Counted from the first letter of the stretch, positions 39,242 to 48,500 are shown. The stretch is 64,000 bases of DNA from Bacillus velezensis (GCF_001461825.1 NZ_LLZC01000012.1:62001-126000), one strand, 5' to 3'. Program-made: numbers and translations. Notes: generated by a model from the sequence alone, not told the origin.

Positions 39242-40960
39242 ATGAATTTGAAAGCGTTGCCGGCGGAAAAGGGGAATTATCATCTGCGAAATTATGAGGA
39301 AACGTACCGCAGCTTCGATTGGAAAGAGGTCGAAGCGGAGTTTTCCTGGCATCAGACGGGGAAGCTGAATGCGGCGTATGAAGCAATTGACCGTCATGCC
39401 GAATCATTTGGAAAAAACAAAGTAGCGCTGTATTACAAGGACGCAAACCGGGATGAAAAATACACATTTAAAGAAATGATGGAGGAATCGAACCGGGCGG
39501 GAAATGTACTGAGACGGTATGGAAACGTGGAAAAAGGGGACCGCGTTTTTATTTTCATGCCGCGTTCGCCGGAGCTTTACTTTATCATGCTCGGCGCAAT
39601 TAAAATCGGTGCGATCGCCGGTCCTTTATTTGAAGCGTTTATGGAAGGCGCCGTCAAAGACCGCCTCTTGAACAGCCAGGCAAAGGTTGTCGTGACGACA
39701 CCTGAACTGGCCGAACGGATTCCGGCGGACAGCCTGCCCGACCTCGAGCATATTTTCATTGTCGGCGGCAGCAAAGAAGCGGGAGATAAAATCATCCATT
39801 ATGATAAAGCGGCTGAGGGAGAAAGCACGAGACTTGATATTGAATGGATGGACAGAAGAGACGGCTACCTGCTTCACTACACATCAGGATCTACCGGAAC
39901 GCCCAAAGGTGTGCTCCACGTTCATGAAGCCATGATTCAGCAATACCAGACCGGCAAGTGGGTGCTTGATCTTAAAGAAGACGATATTTACTGGTGCACT
40001 GCGGACCCGGGCTGGGTGACCGGGACGGTGTACGGGATATTTGCGCCGTGGCTGAACGGAGCGGCGAATGTGATCGTCGGCGGCAGATTCAGTCCGGAAA
40101 ACTGGTACGGCACGATTGAGAAGCTCGGTGTCAGCGTCTGGTACAGCGCTCCGACGGCTTTCAGAATGCTTATGGGCGCCGGAGATGAAATGGCATCCAA
40201 ATTTGACCTTACTTCACTTCGTCACGTCCTGAGTGTCGGAGAACCTTTGAACCCCGAGGTCATCAAGTGGGGACATAAAGTATTCGGCAAGCGCATCCAC
40301 GACACATGGTGGATGACAGAAACGGGCGGTCAGCTCATCTGCAATTATCCTTGCATGGAGATCAAGCCGGGTTCAATGGGGAAACCGATTCCGGGAGTGG
40401 AAGCGGCGATCGTTGACAATCAGGGAAATGAGCTTCCGCCGTACCGAATGGGAAATCTCGCCATTAAAAAGGGCTGGCCGTCGATGATGGATTCCATTTG
40501 GAATAACAAAGAGAAATATGATTCTTATTTCATGCCGGGCGGCTGGTATGTTTCCGGAGATTCTGCTTATATGGATGAAGACGGTTATTTCTGGTTCCAA
40601 GGCAGAGTCGATGATGTCATCATGACATCCGGCGAGCGCGTCGGCCCGTTTGAAGTCGAAAGCAAACTTGTTGAACATCCGGCGATTGCCGAAGCCGGCG
40701 TTATCGGAAAGCCGGACCCTGTCCGGGGAGAAATTATTAAAGCGTTTATCGCGCTCAGAGAAGGGCATGAGCCATCCGATCAGCTGAAGGAGGACATTCG
40801 CCTCTTTGTAAAACAGGGGCTTGCCGCGCATGCCGCACCGCGGGAAATTGAATTCAAAGATAAACTTCCAAAAACACGGAGCGGAAAAATCATGAGACGT
40901 GTGCTGAAGGCATGGGAGCTGAACCTGCCGGCAGGCGACCTGTCCACAATGGAAGATTAA
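39242..40960 (+). CDS. acsA: Acetyl-CoA synthetase AcsA
   Basis: A 572-residue AMP-forming acyl-CoA synthetase making acetyl-CoA from acetate. The phosphate loop YTSGSTGTPKG is near residue 215; the C-terminal motif KTRSGKIMRR contains Lys549, the residue acetylated by AcuA in B. subtilis. The ATG at 39242 follows AAAGGGGGATG. Divergent from acuABC, which switch it off (AcuA) and on (AcuC). Followed directly by the tyrS T-box leader. Confidence 0.96.
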   Translation: MNLKALPAEKGNYHLRNYEETYRSFDWKEVEAEFSWHQTGKLNAAYEAIDRHAESFGKNKVALYYKDANRDEKYTFKEMMEESNRAGNVLRRYGNVEKGDRVFIFMPRSPELYFIMLGAIKIGAIAGPLFEAFMEGAVKDRLLNSQAKVVVTTPELAERIPADSLPDLEHIFIVGGSKEAGDKIIHYDKAAEGESTRLDIEWMDRRDGYLLHYTSGSTGTPKGVLHVHEAMIQQYQTGKWVLDLKEDDIYWCTADPGWVTGTVYGIFAPWLNGAANVIVGGRFSPENWYGTIEKLGVSVWYSAPTAFRMLMGAGDEMASKFDLTSLRHVLSVGEPLNPEVIKWGHKVFGKRIHDTWWMTETGGQLICNYPCMEIKPGSMGKPIPGVEAAIVDNQGNELPPYRMGNLAIKKGWPSMMDSIWNNKEKYDSYFMPGGWYVSGDSAYMDEDGYFWFQGRVDDVIMTSGERVGPFEVESKLVEHPAIAEAGVIGKPDPVRGEIIKAFIALREGHEPSDQLKEDIRLFVKQGLAAHAAPREIEFKDKLPKTRSGKIMRRVLKAWELNLPAGDLSTMED

Positions 40961-40968
40961 AGACGGCG

Positions 40969-40997
40969 TTGACATCGTATCTTATTTATGTTAAAAA
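40969..40997 (+). promoter_or_regulatory. Sigma-A promoter of tyrS
   Basis: TTGACA (40969-40974), 17 bases, TAAAAT (40992-40997). The perfect -35 lies just after the acsA stop. Confidence 0.85.
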
Positions 40998-41002
40998 TGA
41001 GT

Positions 41003-42563
<1,561 letters not shown>

Positions 42564-42567
42564 AAAT

Positions 42568-42610
42568 AAAAAGCAGTCCGGCCGCTCAATGCGGCAGGCT
42601 GCTTTTTTAT
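42568..42610 (+). terminator. Terminator after tyrS
   Basis: AAAAAGCAG and CTGCTTTTTT form the outer stem with an inner GCCGC/GCGGC stem. Confidence 0.85.
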
Positions 42611-42682
42611 GTTTTGTGAATACTGCACGGGGAAATGAGTACAGTACATAGTATAAGCAAAACAGGGAAGGGGTGCTGCGCC

Positions 42683-42808
42683 GTGAATTTCATGTTTACC
42701 ATCGCAAAAGAAAGATTGCAGCGGGATCATTGGGAACAGCAGCAAAGCATAAATGCCGAAGCCAAAGCCGAGGAATCAGAGACGGAAGAAGAAAATCCGA
42801 CATCATAA
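42683..42808 (+). CDS. Small acidic protein (41 residues), unknown
   Basis: GTG at 42683 follows AAGGGG at 9-base spacing; ATG at 42692 is an alternative start. The predicted 41-residue product begins with a short hydrophobic and basic stretch (FMFTIAKERLQRD) and ends in an acidic tail (ESETEEENPTS). I do not recognise it. A strong bidirectional terminator follows within 5 bases of the stop, which supports it as a real transcription unit. No enzymatic feature. Confidence 0.5.
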   Translation: MNFMFTIAKERLQRDHWEQQQSINAEAKAEESETEEENPTS

Positions 42809-42812
42809 AGGG

Positions 42813-42842
42813 AAAGCCTCCATTCTGCGGAATGGAGGCTTT
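42813..42842. terminator. Bidirectional terminator before azlD
   Basis: AAAGCCTCCATTC pairs with GAATGGAGGCTTT around a TGCG loop. Confidence 0.85.
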
Positions 42843-42848
42843 TGATTG

Positions 42849-43172
42849 TCACCATATCAGCCTGACGGCGGCCATCAGCACGACTCCTGTGATGACCGTG
42901 ATGGATAAGCTTTTTGTCCGCATCGCGCAAAGCAATGTCGGGATGAGAACGATCATTGCTTTCCAATCAAAGGTCAGAGCGCTGTTTGTTTTCACAATCA
43001 TGCTTTCCGTTACCAGAGCCGTCAAAATACAAAGCGGAATAAAGGAGAGCCATTTTAAAGCCAACTCAGGCATCTGAATGTTCCGGACAAATATAAACGG
43101 AACAATGCGCGGCACAAGTGTAACAATCATGCAGCCGAGTATAATCCAGATCATTTGTGTGCTGATGCTCAT
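42849..43172 (-). CDS. azlD: Branched-chain amino acid exporter subunit, AzlD family
   Basis: A 107-residue protein with three to four membrane helices of the AzlD/BrnE family. With AzlC it exports branched-chain amino acids; loss of repression gives azaleucine resistance in B. subtilis. Its ATG overlaps the azlC stop by 4 bases, so the two are coupled. The gene name is by family; it may be a paralogue of the 168 azlD, which lies elsewhere and is paired with an Lrp-type regulator. Confidence 0.8.
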   Translation of the reverse strand: MSISTQMIWIILGCMIVTLVPRIVPFIFVRNIQMPELALKWLSFIPLCILTALVTESMIVKTNSALTFDWKAMIVLIPTLLCAMRTKSLSITVITGVVLMAAVRLIW

Positions 43173-43900
43173 TTGTCCGTCACCACCCCGATCGTTGCCA
43201 CAATCACGGTTGAGGCGATAACCGCGATGTGTGACGGGACGAAATACGATAACAAGACCATAAAAATGATCATATAGAGAATTAAGGAGAGGCTGTGCTT
43301 CAGCTTTTCCGAAGCGGACGACTGCAATTGCAGCACAAGCAGCGCCGCAAACATAGCGGGCAAAGCAAAGTCCAGGCCGAGCGCGTAAGGATCAGATATC
43401 CATTGTCCGAGAAGCCCGCCCATCACGCAGGAAATAACCCAGCACACGTAAGCGGTTATATTGAGACCGTTCATCCACTTATCGTATAACCTGCCGTTCT
43501 GAGCCGCTTTGTTCACCGCTACCCCGAAAGATTCGTCAGTAAGCAAAGCCCCGAAGCCGATATTTTTCGCCAAAGAGTATTTCGTGAAATACGGTGCGAT
43601 GGTCAGGCTCAGCAGAAGGTGCCGCAGATTGACGATAAACGTCGTTAAAATAATGGCGGAAATCGGACTCCCGGAAACAAGGAGCGAGCAAATAATAAAT
43701 TGGGCGGCGCCGGCATAGACACACAAAGATAACAAACAAATTTCAAGAATGCTTAGATGAGAGGCAACGCCAACGATGCCGAAAGCAAAACCGATGCTCA
43801 TATAGCCCAGCAGCGTAGGCACACAATCCCGCACCCCCTGTAAAAACGTATCGTTCATTTCCCGGGAAACGGCGGTTTTTTGCACTTCTGTGTTAATCAT
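43169..43900 (-). CDS. azlC: Branched-chain amino acid exporter subunit, AzlC family
   Basis: A 243-residue AzlC/BrnF membrane protein with about seven helices (LLGYMSIGFAFGIVGVASHL at the start; GALLTDESFGVAVNKA in the middle is a family motif). The ATG at 43900 follows AAAGGAGT. A -10 element TATAAT on the minus strand (43923-43928) suggests its own promoter behind the regulator gene. Likely substrates are leucine, isoleucine and valine or analogues. Confidence 0.85.
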   Translation of the reverse strand: MINTEVQKTAVSREMNDTFLQGVRDCVPTLLGYMSIGFAFGIVGVASHLSILEICLLSLCVYAGAAQFIICSLLVSGSPISAIILTTFIVNLRHLLLSLTIAPYFTKYSLAKNIGFGALLTDESFGVAVNKAAQNGRLYDKWMNGLNITAYVCWVISCVMGGLLGQWISDPYALGLDFALPAMFAALLVLQLQSSASEKLKHSLSLILYMIIFMVLLSYFVPSHIAVIASTVIVATIGVVTDK

Positions 43901-43972
43901 TTTTTATACTCCTTTCATAGAGATTATAATGATAACGACTAATGAAAAAATCAAAGAAAATACGGTTCACAT

Positions 43973-44779
43973 TTATATGAACCGATTTCCGGTGACGACA
44001 TGAAATAACGAATGGTTTTGTTTCATCAGGCCCTCAACTTTTTCAGCCCCTACTTCTTTCACAAGCTCCGCGAACATCAGATCGTGCCTCATATATTCCA
44101 TGGCCACGAGAACGAGAGCGGGATCTTCTGATTTAATGGCCCAGGCATTCGTCTGCGGAGAAAAATTGGCGATTAAGACTTCTTTATTATCGCGGGCAGC
44201 TATCGTTAATCTTCCGCCCATCCGTTTCTCCGCCACTTCAGGAGACATATTATGATTTGTCGTATTTCCGAGCTTCACTTCCGGAGGGCCGAACACAATC
44301 GAAAAGACGGGCAATTGTTCGGCGGCGCGTTTGTTAGCGGCTTCTTGAATAAAGGGAATCTGCTGTTCCCAGACAGACAGCCACAACTCTTCCTCGGCTT
44401 TTTCAATCATATCCTTCATCTCATTGATGACATGATCATTCGTGCTGATGCGGCGGATGACATTCATCTCCTGCTCGCTTTCCAGAGCCAATAACTTTTC
44501 CTCAAGGTAGCCGAATGAGCTCTCGAAATCGTGCCGGAGCCGGTCGATTAATTCCTTTCCGGCCAGCGGGGCATATGTAACCGGATCAGACGGCACAATA
44601 TGGACAGCGCCTTTATCAACTAATTTCCCCAATACTTCATAGATCATTGAGCGGGGGACGCCTGACCTTTTGCTGATTTCATATCCGGTAACAGGCGAGT
44701 GTTTCAACAAGCCGATATATGCTTTACATTCATATTGAGAAAATCCAAACTTCTGTAATTCTTTCAGAACATCCTCCAT
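43973..44779 (-). CDS. TrmB-family transcriptional regulator next to azlCD
   Basis: A 268-residue protein with an N-terminal TrmB-type winged helix (KFGFSQYECKAYIGLLKH; GYEISKRSGVPRSMIYEVL) and a C-terminal effector-binding region of phospholipase-D-like type. TrmB regulators mainly sense sugars; here the adjacent azlCD suggests an amino acid or toxic analogue signal, which is inference. The ATG at 44779 is preferred, 7 bases behind GGAGG; the ATG at 44785 is too close to it. Its promoter on the minus strand is good. Confidence 0.8.
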   Translation of the reverse strand: MEDVLKELQKFGFSQYECKAYIGLLKHSPVTGYEISKRSGVPRSMIYEVLGKLVDKGAVHIVPSDPVTYAPLAGKELIDRLRHDFESSFGYLEEKLLALESEQEMNVIRRISTNDHVINEMKDMIEKAEEELWLSVWEQQIPFIQEAANKRAAEQLPVFSIVFGPPEVKLGNTTNHNMSPEVAEKRMGGRLTIAARDNKEVLIANFSPQTNAWAIKSEDPALVLVAMEYMRHDLMFAELVKEVGAEKVEGLMKQNHSLFHVVTGNRFI

Positions 44780-44811
44780 AAACATCCTCCGTAGTGGTTA
44801 TTCATGAAACT

Positions 44812-44841
44812 ACTATAATGTAAGCGATTATATCTTGTCAA
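44812..44841 (-). promoter_or_regulatory. Sigma-A promoter of the TrmB-type regulator
   Basis: On the minus strand TTGACA (44836-44841), 18 bases, TATAGT (44812-44817), 32 bases before the start. Confidence 0.65.
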
Positions 44842-45001
44842 TGGGACTTGAGTGCTGAAAGAAAGGTGCGCCTGTTTTGTCGCTTTCCAACTTAGTTTAT
44901 GGTGAGTTACATGTATGGCTTTTGTGAAAAACGTTGCCGTAGACCCACACGAATGCCGTTTGATACGATAAATTCAAGAAGTTAAAAAGAGGAGGATCAC
45001 G

Positions 45002-45871
45002 GTGGAAAACACCTCTAAAATCGCTTTTTTATCGGTTATAAGCAATTCCCTGGTCGTCATGCTCAAAATAGTGGTGGGGATAATAACCGGATCTGTCGCG
45101 ATACTTTCTGAAGCCATTCATTCTTTTTTAGATTTGATCGCCGCCTTCATTGCCTTTATCTCCGTCAGGATTTCAAAAAAGCCGGCTGATACAGGGCATC
45201 CGTACGGTCATGGAAAAGTCGAGAATCTGTCGGGGACTATCGAGACGATTCTGATTTTTGCGGCAGGGATTTGGATGATATATGAATGCGTTCAAAAACT
45301 GGTCAACCCGGCGCCGGTTCATCTGCCCGTATTGGGCATTGTTGTGATGCTTGCGGGGGCTCTCATTAATTTGATCGTTTCGAAGTTCGTAAAAAGAGAA
45401 GCCGAAAAGGTTAATTCCGTGGCAATGAAATCAAATGCCCTGCATTTACTGACTGACGTGTACACATCATTAGGCGTAGCGGCAAGCCTTTTGGTCGTTA
45501 CCGTAACGGAGTGGTACATACTTGATCCCATTATAGGTATGGTGCTGGCGGTGTATATCATATATGAAGCGTTTAAGTTAATGAAAGAAGCATTCCCGCC
45601 GCTGATTGATACCCGTTTGTCGGAAGAGGAAGAAAAAACAATTTTAAAGATTATTGAAACATTTCAACAGGAATTTATTGAAATTCACGATTTTCGTACA
45701 AGACGCTCCGGCCCGCAGGAGTATATTGATTTTCACCTGGTCGTAGCCTCTCACGTGACGATTAAAGACGTGCACGACCTGTGTGACCGCATTGAAAGGG
45801 ATATTACGAATGAATTCAAACAAGCACAGGTAATGATTCACCCCGAGCCGGAGAGCGAGAGGAAGAAATAA
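45002..45871 (+). CDS. Cation diffusion facilitator transporter
   Basis: A 289-residue CDF-family efflux protein with about six helices. Family motifs: SEAIHSFLDLIAA in helix 2 (Asp/His metal site), GHPYGHGKVENLSG after it, and LLTDVYTSLGVA in helix 5 (Asp). The C-terminal cytoplasmic domain is present (VVASHVTIKDVHDLCDRIE). It exports divalent cations such as Zn, Mn or Fe in exchange for protons; the metal cannot be told. GTG start behind AGAGGAGG. Followed by a terminator. Confidence 0.87.
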   Translation: MENTSKIAFLSVISNSLVVMLKIVVGIITGSVAILSEAIHSFLDLIAAFIAFISVRISKKPADTGHPYGHGKVENLSGTIETILIFAAGIWMIYECVQKLVNPAPVHLPVLGIVVMLAGALINLIVSKFVKREAEKVNSVAMKSNALHLLTDVYTSLGVAASLLVVTVTEWYILDPIIGMVLAVYIIYEAFKLMKEAFPPLIDTRLSEEEEKTILKIIETFQQEFIEIHDFRTRRSGPQEYIDFHLVVASHVTIKDVHDLCDRIERDITNEFKQAQVMIHPEPESERKK

Positions 45872-45901
45872 ATCGATCTTATGTTTGCGTTTGTTCCCGG
45901 C

Positions 45902-45929
45902 AAAAGGCCCGTTCCCACGGGTCTTTTTG
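45902..45929 (+). terminator. Terminator after the cation efflux gene
   Basis: AAAAGGCCCGT and ACGGGTCTTTTT with a TCCC loop. Confidence 0.8.
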
Positions 45930-45973
45930 TTGTATAAATGACTATTTCTCGCTCATATGAGAGAGAAGCTTAT

Positions 45974-46001
45974 ACACGTGAGGGGTTCATTTCATACGTT
46001 A
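45974..46001 (+). promoter_or_regulatory. Candidate sigma-K promoter of the coat-like gene
   Basis: CATACGTTA (45993-46001) fits the sigma-K -10 CATANNNTA, with ACAC 15 bases upstream (45974-45977) as the -35. It suits a late mother-cell coat gene. Motif match only. Confidence 0.45.
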
Positions 46002-46031
46002 TGTTGTAAAGAAAAAGGGAGGTGAACAGAA

Positions 46032-46382
46032 TTGAACGCTATTTCTGTTAAAGAAATTGAACATGGAGTTGCCGTTGCGGAAAGAGAAGGTTTAGGGGAG
46101 TATTTATACCAAGAACCGGTTTCTAAAAAATGTTCGCGCCGTTCCCGCAGCAGAAAACGGACACACCGTTCCCGCAGCAGAAGACGGACGCATCACCGGA
46201 CACACCGTTCCCGCAGCAGAAGACGGAGCCATCACCGGACACACCGCTCCCGCAGCAGAAGACGGACGCATCACCGGACACACCGTTCCCGCAGCAGAAG
46301 ACGGACGCATCGCCGGACACACCGTTCCCGCAGCAGACGGTCTCATCAAAAACGTACCCGCAAACGCTGTTTTAAATGCTGA
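46032..46382 (+). CDS. Arg/Ser/His-repeat protein, probable CotG-like spore coat component
   Basis: A 116-residue, extremely basic protein. A normal-looking N-terminus (1-32, VKEIEHGVAVAEREGLGEYL) is followed by tandem 13-residue repeats of the type RSRSRRRTHHRTH, then a Cys-containing end (RCFKC). The design resembles CotG-type coat proteins, whose serines are phosphorylated by the CotH kinase. Alternating Arg and Ser would give many such sites. TTG start behind AGGGAGGTG. Function is inferred from composition and a sigma-K-like promoter; a DNA-binding, protamine-like role cannot be excluded. Confidence 0.65.
   Translation: MNAISVKEIEHGVAVAEREGLGEYLYQEPVSKKCSRRSRSRKRTHRSRSRRRTHHRTHRSRSRRRSHHRTHRSRSRRRTHHRTHRSRSRRRTHRRTHRSRSRRSHQKRTRKRCFKC
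46138..46335 (+). repeat. 39-bp tandem repeat inside the coat-like gene
   Basis: About five units of a 39-bp sequence containing GTTCCCGCAGCAGAAGACGG, the first and last partial. They encode the 13-residue RSRSRR repeat. The repeat leaves all three forward frames and some reverse frames open, giving spurious long ORFs. Confidence 0.85.
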
Positions 46383-46415
46383 CTGCAGACTCTATTACAA
46401 GTAACGGGGATCTGC

Positions 46416-46421
46416 TATAAT
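46416..46421 (+). promoter_or_regulatory. Extended -10 promoter before the SGNH hydrolase
   Basis: TGCTATAAT (TATAAT at 46416-46421) with TTACAA 15 bases upstream. It starts a leader of about 125 bases that contains a terminator. Confidence 0.55.
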
Positions 46422-46460
46422 GGCAAGAGAACTGCATAAAAGATCCGGTATCATCATCTG

Positions 46461-46508
46461 CGGACACTGAACTGACAACATGGCGCTGTTTGTTCGTGTC
46501 CGTTTTTT
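46461..46508 (+). terminator. Terminator-like hairpin in the leader of the SGNH gene
   Basis: CGGACAC (46461-46467) pairs with GTGTCCG (46496-46502), extended by GAAC/GTTC across one bulge, then six T. It lies between promoter 46416-46421 and the gene at 46555, the arrangement of an attenuator or a small RNA of about 80 nt. Confidence 0.65.
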
Positions 46509-46554
46509 ATGTCAAAAAAGATGCCGGAGGATAAAAAGGAAGGGATGACGCCGA

Positions 46555-47307
46555 ATGAAGCTGAATGAGGATTTTTATAACTCTGAAGGAAAGACAGTCT
46601 CTTTGCCAAACATAAGCAGCAAGCTTTTGCATATCACGGACAGCGGGCATATCAGCATTGACTTCATCAGCATAAGCAGGCTGCGGAAGGCTTCAAAAAT
46701 CGCGATCTTAGGTGACAGCGTCGCCCGGGGGCTGCGTGCGGAATACGGCTTTGGTGACATTCTGAAAGACCGGACAAACGCTGAAATAACCAATCTGTCT
46801 GTCAGCGGCGTTAACATGAGCAACAACGGAAGCGGTAACATTTATCAGCAGGCGCTTAAAACAAAGGGACATGATGTCATCATTGTCCAGGGAACAGATG
46901 ATGATTGGTGCAACCACATTCCCATCGGCACAGATGAAAAGGATATCACCACATTTTACGGAGGCTTCTGCCAAGTGATCCAGCAGCTGCGGAGCGGAAA
47001 TAAAGGCGCGAGCATCATTGTGGTGACCCCAACGAGACAAGCAAAAATATCAAAAGGAAAAATCGTCCGCCGTGATACTGATAAAAATAAACTGGGCCTG
47101 AAGCTGGCTGACTATGTGAAAGCCCAAAAAGAAGCCTGCACACTCCTCTCTGTACCGTATGCCGACCTGTTTGATACAGATCTCATCGACCCGTATAATC
47201 CCGCTTTCCGCAGCATGTGCATGTCAGAAGGTCTTCATCCGAACGAGAAAGGGCATCAAATCATATTTCAGGAAATCTGCCGGAATTATTATTACTATTA
47301 TGGGTAA
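46555..47307 (+). CDS. SGNH/GDSL-type hydrolase
   Basis: A 250-residue SGNH-fold esterase or lipase. GDSVARGL (about residues 52-59) holds the nucleophile Ser, the Asn block is near GSGN, and SEGLHPNEKGH near the C-terminus holds the catalytic Asp/His region (HPN). The class acts on acyl or acetyl esters, often of carbohydrates. No signal peptide is visible, so it is probably cytoplasmic or exported otherwise. ATG behind GGAAGGGATG. It follows a leader with a terminator-like hairpin. Confidence 0.8.
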   Translation: MKLNEDFYNSEGKTVSLPNISSKLLHITDSGHISIDFISISRLRKASKIAILGDSVARGLRAEYGFGDILKDRTNAEITNLSVSGVNMSNNGSGNIYQQALKTKGHDVIIVQGTDDDWCNHIPIGTDEKDITTFYGGFCQVIQQLRSGNKGASIIVVTPTRQAKISKGKIVRRDTDKNKLGLKLADYVKAQKEACTLLSVPYADLFDTDLIDPYNPAFRSMCMSEGLHPNEKGHQIIFQEICRNYYYYYG

Positions 47308-47322
47308 CACAGCGCTAACAGA

Positions 47323-47451
47323 TTATTTTCGGCTTTGCTTTTCTAAAAGCTCAATTATTCTTTGAGATGCGTGTCTTTGCGCTCTCAAAAGCGAGATGAT
47401 ATTACCGGTAAAACCGATTAAAATGATAAGCAGCAAAATGATCATCCACAT
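47323..47451 (-). CDS. Small membrane protein of 42 residues
   Basis: An ATG at 47451 lies behind AGGAGGTTCGCT, an excellent ribosome binding site. The product starts with a hydrophobic helix (MWMIILLLIILIGFTGNIIS) and ends in a basic amphipathic helix (RAQRHASQRIIELLEKQSRK). It is convergent with the SGNH gene, 15 bases apart. I do not recognise the family. Small proteins of this shape often modulate membrane enzymes or act in stress, but no function is claimed. Confidence 0.65.
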   Translation of the reverse strand: MWMIILLLIILIGFTGNIISLLRAQRHASQRIIELLEKQSRK

Positions 47452-47554
47452 AGCGAACCTCCTGTCGAGTGTCGAAAAACCCACTCTTAATTTTACTTAT
47501 TATGGATGGGGAAGAGAATAGGTCTAACTATTGGTGTTTCTTTATAAATCCATA

Positions 47555-47589
47555 AAAAAAGCACAGACTGAACGGGTCTGTGCTTTTTT
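47555..47589. terminator. Terminator after the DJ-1/PfpI gene
   Basis: AAAAAAGCACAGAC pairs with GTCTGTGCTTTTTT. Symmetric tracts allow both directions. Confidence 0.88.
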
Positions 47590-47592
47590 CTC

Positions 47593-48102
47593 TTATTTCA
47601 GCAGGTTCAATGATTCACGATTAAAGGCTTCCAAATCGTCAGGTGTTCTGCTCGTTACGATGTTATGGCTCACGACGACTTCTTCATCTTTATAATTTGC
47701 GCCGGCATTGATTAAGTCTTTGCGGATGCTGCGGAATCCCGTGATATCTTTTCCTTTAAGAAGGTCGGTATCAATCAGCAGCTGCGGGCCGTGGCAGATC
47801 GCGAAAACAGGTTTCTGATCTTCCACGAATGCTTTAGTGAATTCACCCGGGCGGTCATCTCCGCGCAGAAGATCCGGTGAAAAGCCTCCGGGAATCAATA
47901 ACGCATCGAATTCCTTGGCGTCTGCGTCTGAGATCGCTTGATCGATCTTTACTTTCTCACCGTGCTTGCCCGTCACTTCTTTCCCTGCTTCCAAATCTAT
48001 TGTCACCACACTGTGGCCCGCTTCTTTAAATGCTTCCGCCGGGCTTGTATATTCAATATCCTCAAATTGATCTGTCATCAGAACTGCGATTTTTTTGCTC
48101 AT
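47593..48102 (-). CDS. DJ-1/PfpI-family general stress protein (YfkM/YraA-like)
   Basis: A 169-residue DJ-1/PfpI glutamine-amidotransferase-like protein. The nucleophile elbow FAICHGPQLLIDT holds the reactive Cys, and a conserved Glu lies in TDQFEDIEYTSP. Relatives YfkM and YraA in B. subtilis are general stress or electrophile-response proteins, with deglycase or protease activity proposed. ATG at 48102; the upstream region has GGGGGC as a weak ribosome binding site. Which paralogue it is cannot be decided. Confidence 0.85.
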   Translation of the reverse strand: MSKKIAVLMTDQFEDIEYTSPAEAFKEAGHSVVTIDLEAGKEVTGKHGEKVKIDQAISDADAKEFDALLIPGGFSPDLLRGDDRPGEFTKAFVEDQKPVFAICHGPQLLIDTDLLKGKDITGFRSIRKDLINAGANYKDEEVVVSHNIVTSRTPDDLEAFNRESLNLLK

Positions 48103-48134
48103 ACATCATGCCCCCTGTGAATTTGTATATGACA

Positions 48135-48163
48135 AGAATATCAGGCGGATTGCCGCCTCACAA
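48135..48163 (-). promoter_or_regulatory. Promoter of the DJ-1/PfpI gene
   Basis: On the minus strand TTGTGA (48158-48163), 17 bases, TATTCT (48135-48140). The spacer contains a GGCGGC/GCCGCC inverted repeat that may be an operator. Confidence 0.55.
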
Positions 48164-48177
48164 CGTATTTGCTTGTG

Positions 48178-48207
48178 AAAAAAAGACCCCTCTGAAAAAG
48201 AGGAGCC
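48178..48207 (-). terminator. Terminator after the CotD-like gene
   Basis: On the minus strand GGCTCCTCT pairs with AGAGGGGTC (with wobble pairs), followed by seven T. Confidence 0.78.
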
Positions 48208-48272
48208 AAAAGGTACGGAGGTCTGCTGAAACTTACGTGTTTAACCTGAGATAAGGCAAGAAATCGAACCAA

Positions 48273-48500
48273 TTACTTTTTGTGTCTTTTTTTATTCTTT
48301 TTACACCCGCATTTCCCCGGATCTCCCGGATCAATGACTTCGTGAATTGTTTCTTCCTGATAAACGTGGCGGGGAACATAACGGATATGCTCTCTGTTAA
48401 TGTGTTTGATGGGATGGACGTAAACCACTTCTTTGTCAGTATACTTGTCAGTCACAATATACTTAGGGTCACAGTAATACACTTTCGATTTTTTACCCAT
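48273..48500 (-). CDS. CotD-like spore coat protein
   Basis: A 75-residue protein rich in His, Tyr, Val and Lys. The HPIKHINREH and PRHVYQEET stretches resemble the CotD inner-coat family, and the tail is Cys/Lys rich (CGCKKNKKRHKK). ATG at 48500 behind GGGAGGTGAG. It has its own terminator. A mother-cell sigma promoter is expected; the upstream CATTTAATA is a one-mismatch match to the sigma-K -10. Family assignment by pattern, moderate certainty. Confidence 0.6.
   Translation of the reverse strand: MGKKSKVYYCDPKYIVTDKYTDKEVVYVHPIKHINREHIRYVPRHVYQEETIHEVIDPGDPGKCGCKKNKKRHKK

Noticed and set aside
46138-46335. Possible CRISPR array
   Set aside because: The units are contiguous tandem copies without unique spacers and they code for protein.
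46104-46349. Long ORFs on both strands of the repeat region (about 81 codons each)
   Set aside because: They arise because the 39-bp unit is a multiple of three and lacks stops in several frames. Only the frame at 46032 has a ribosome binding site and a sensible N-terminus.
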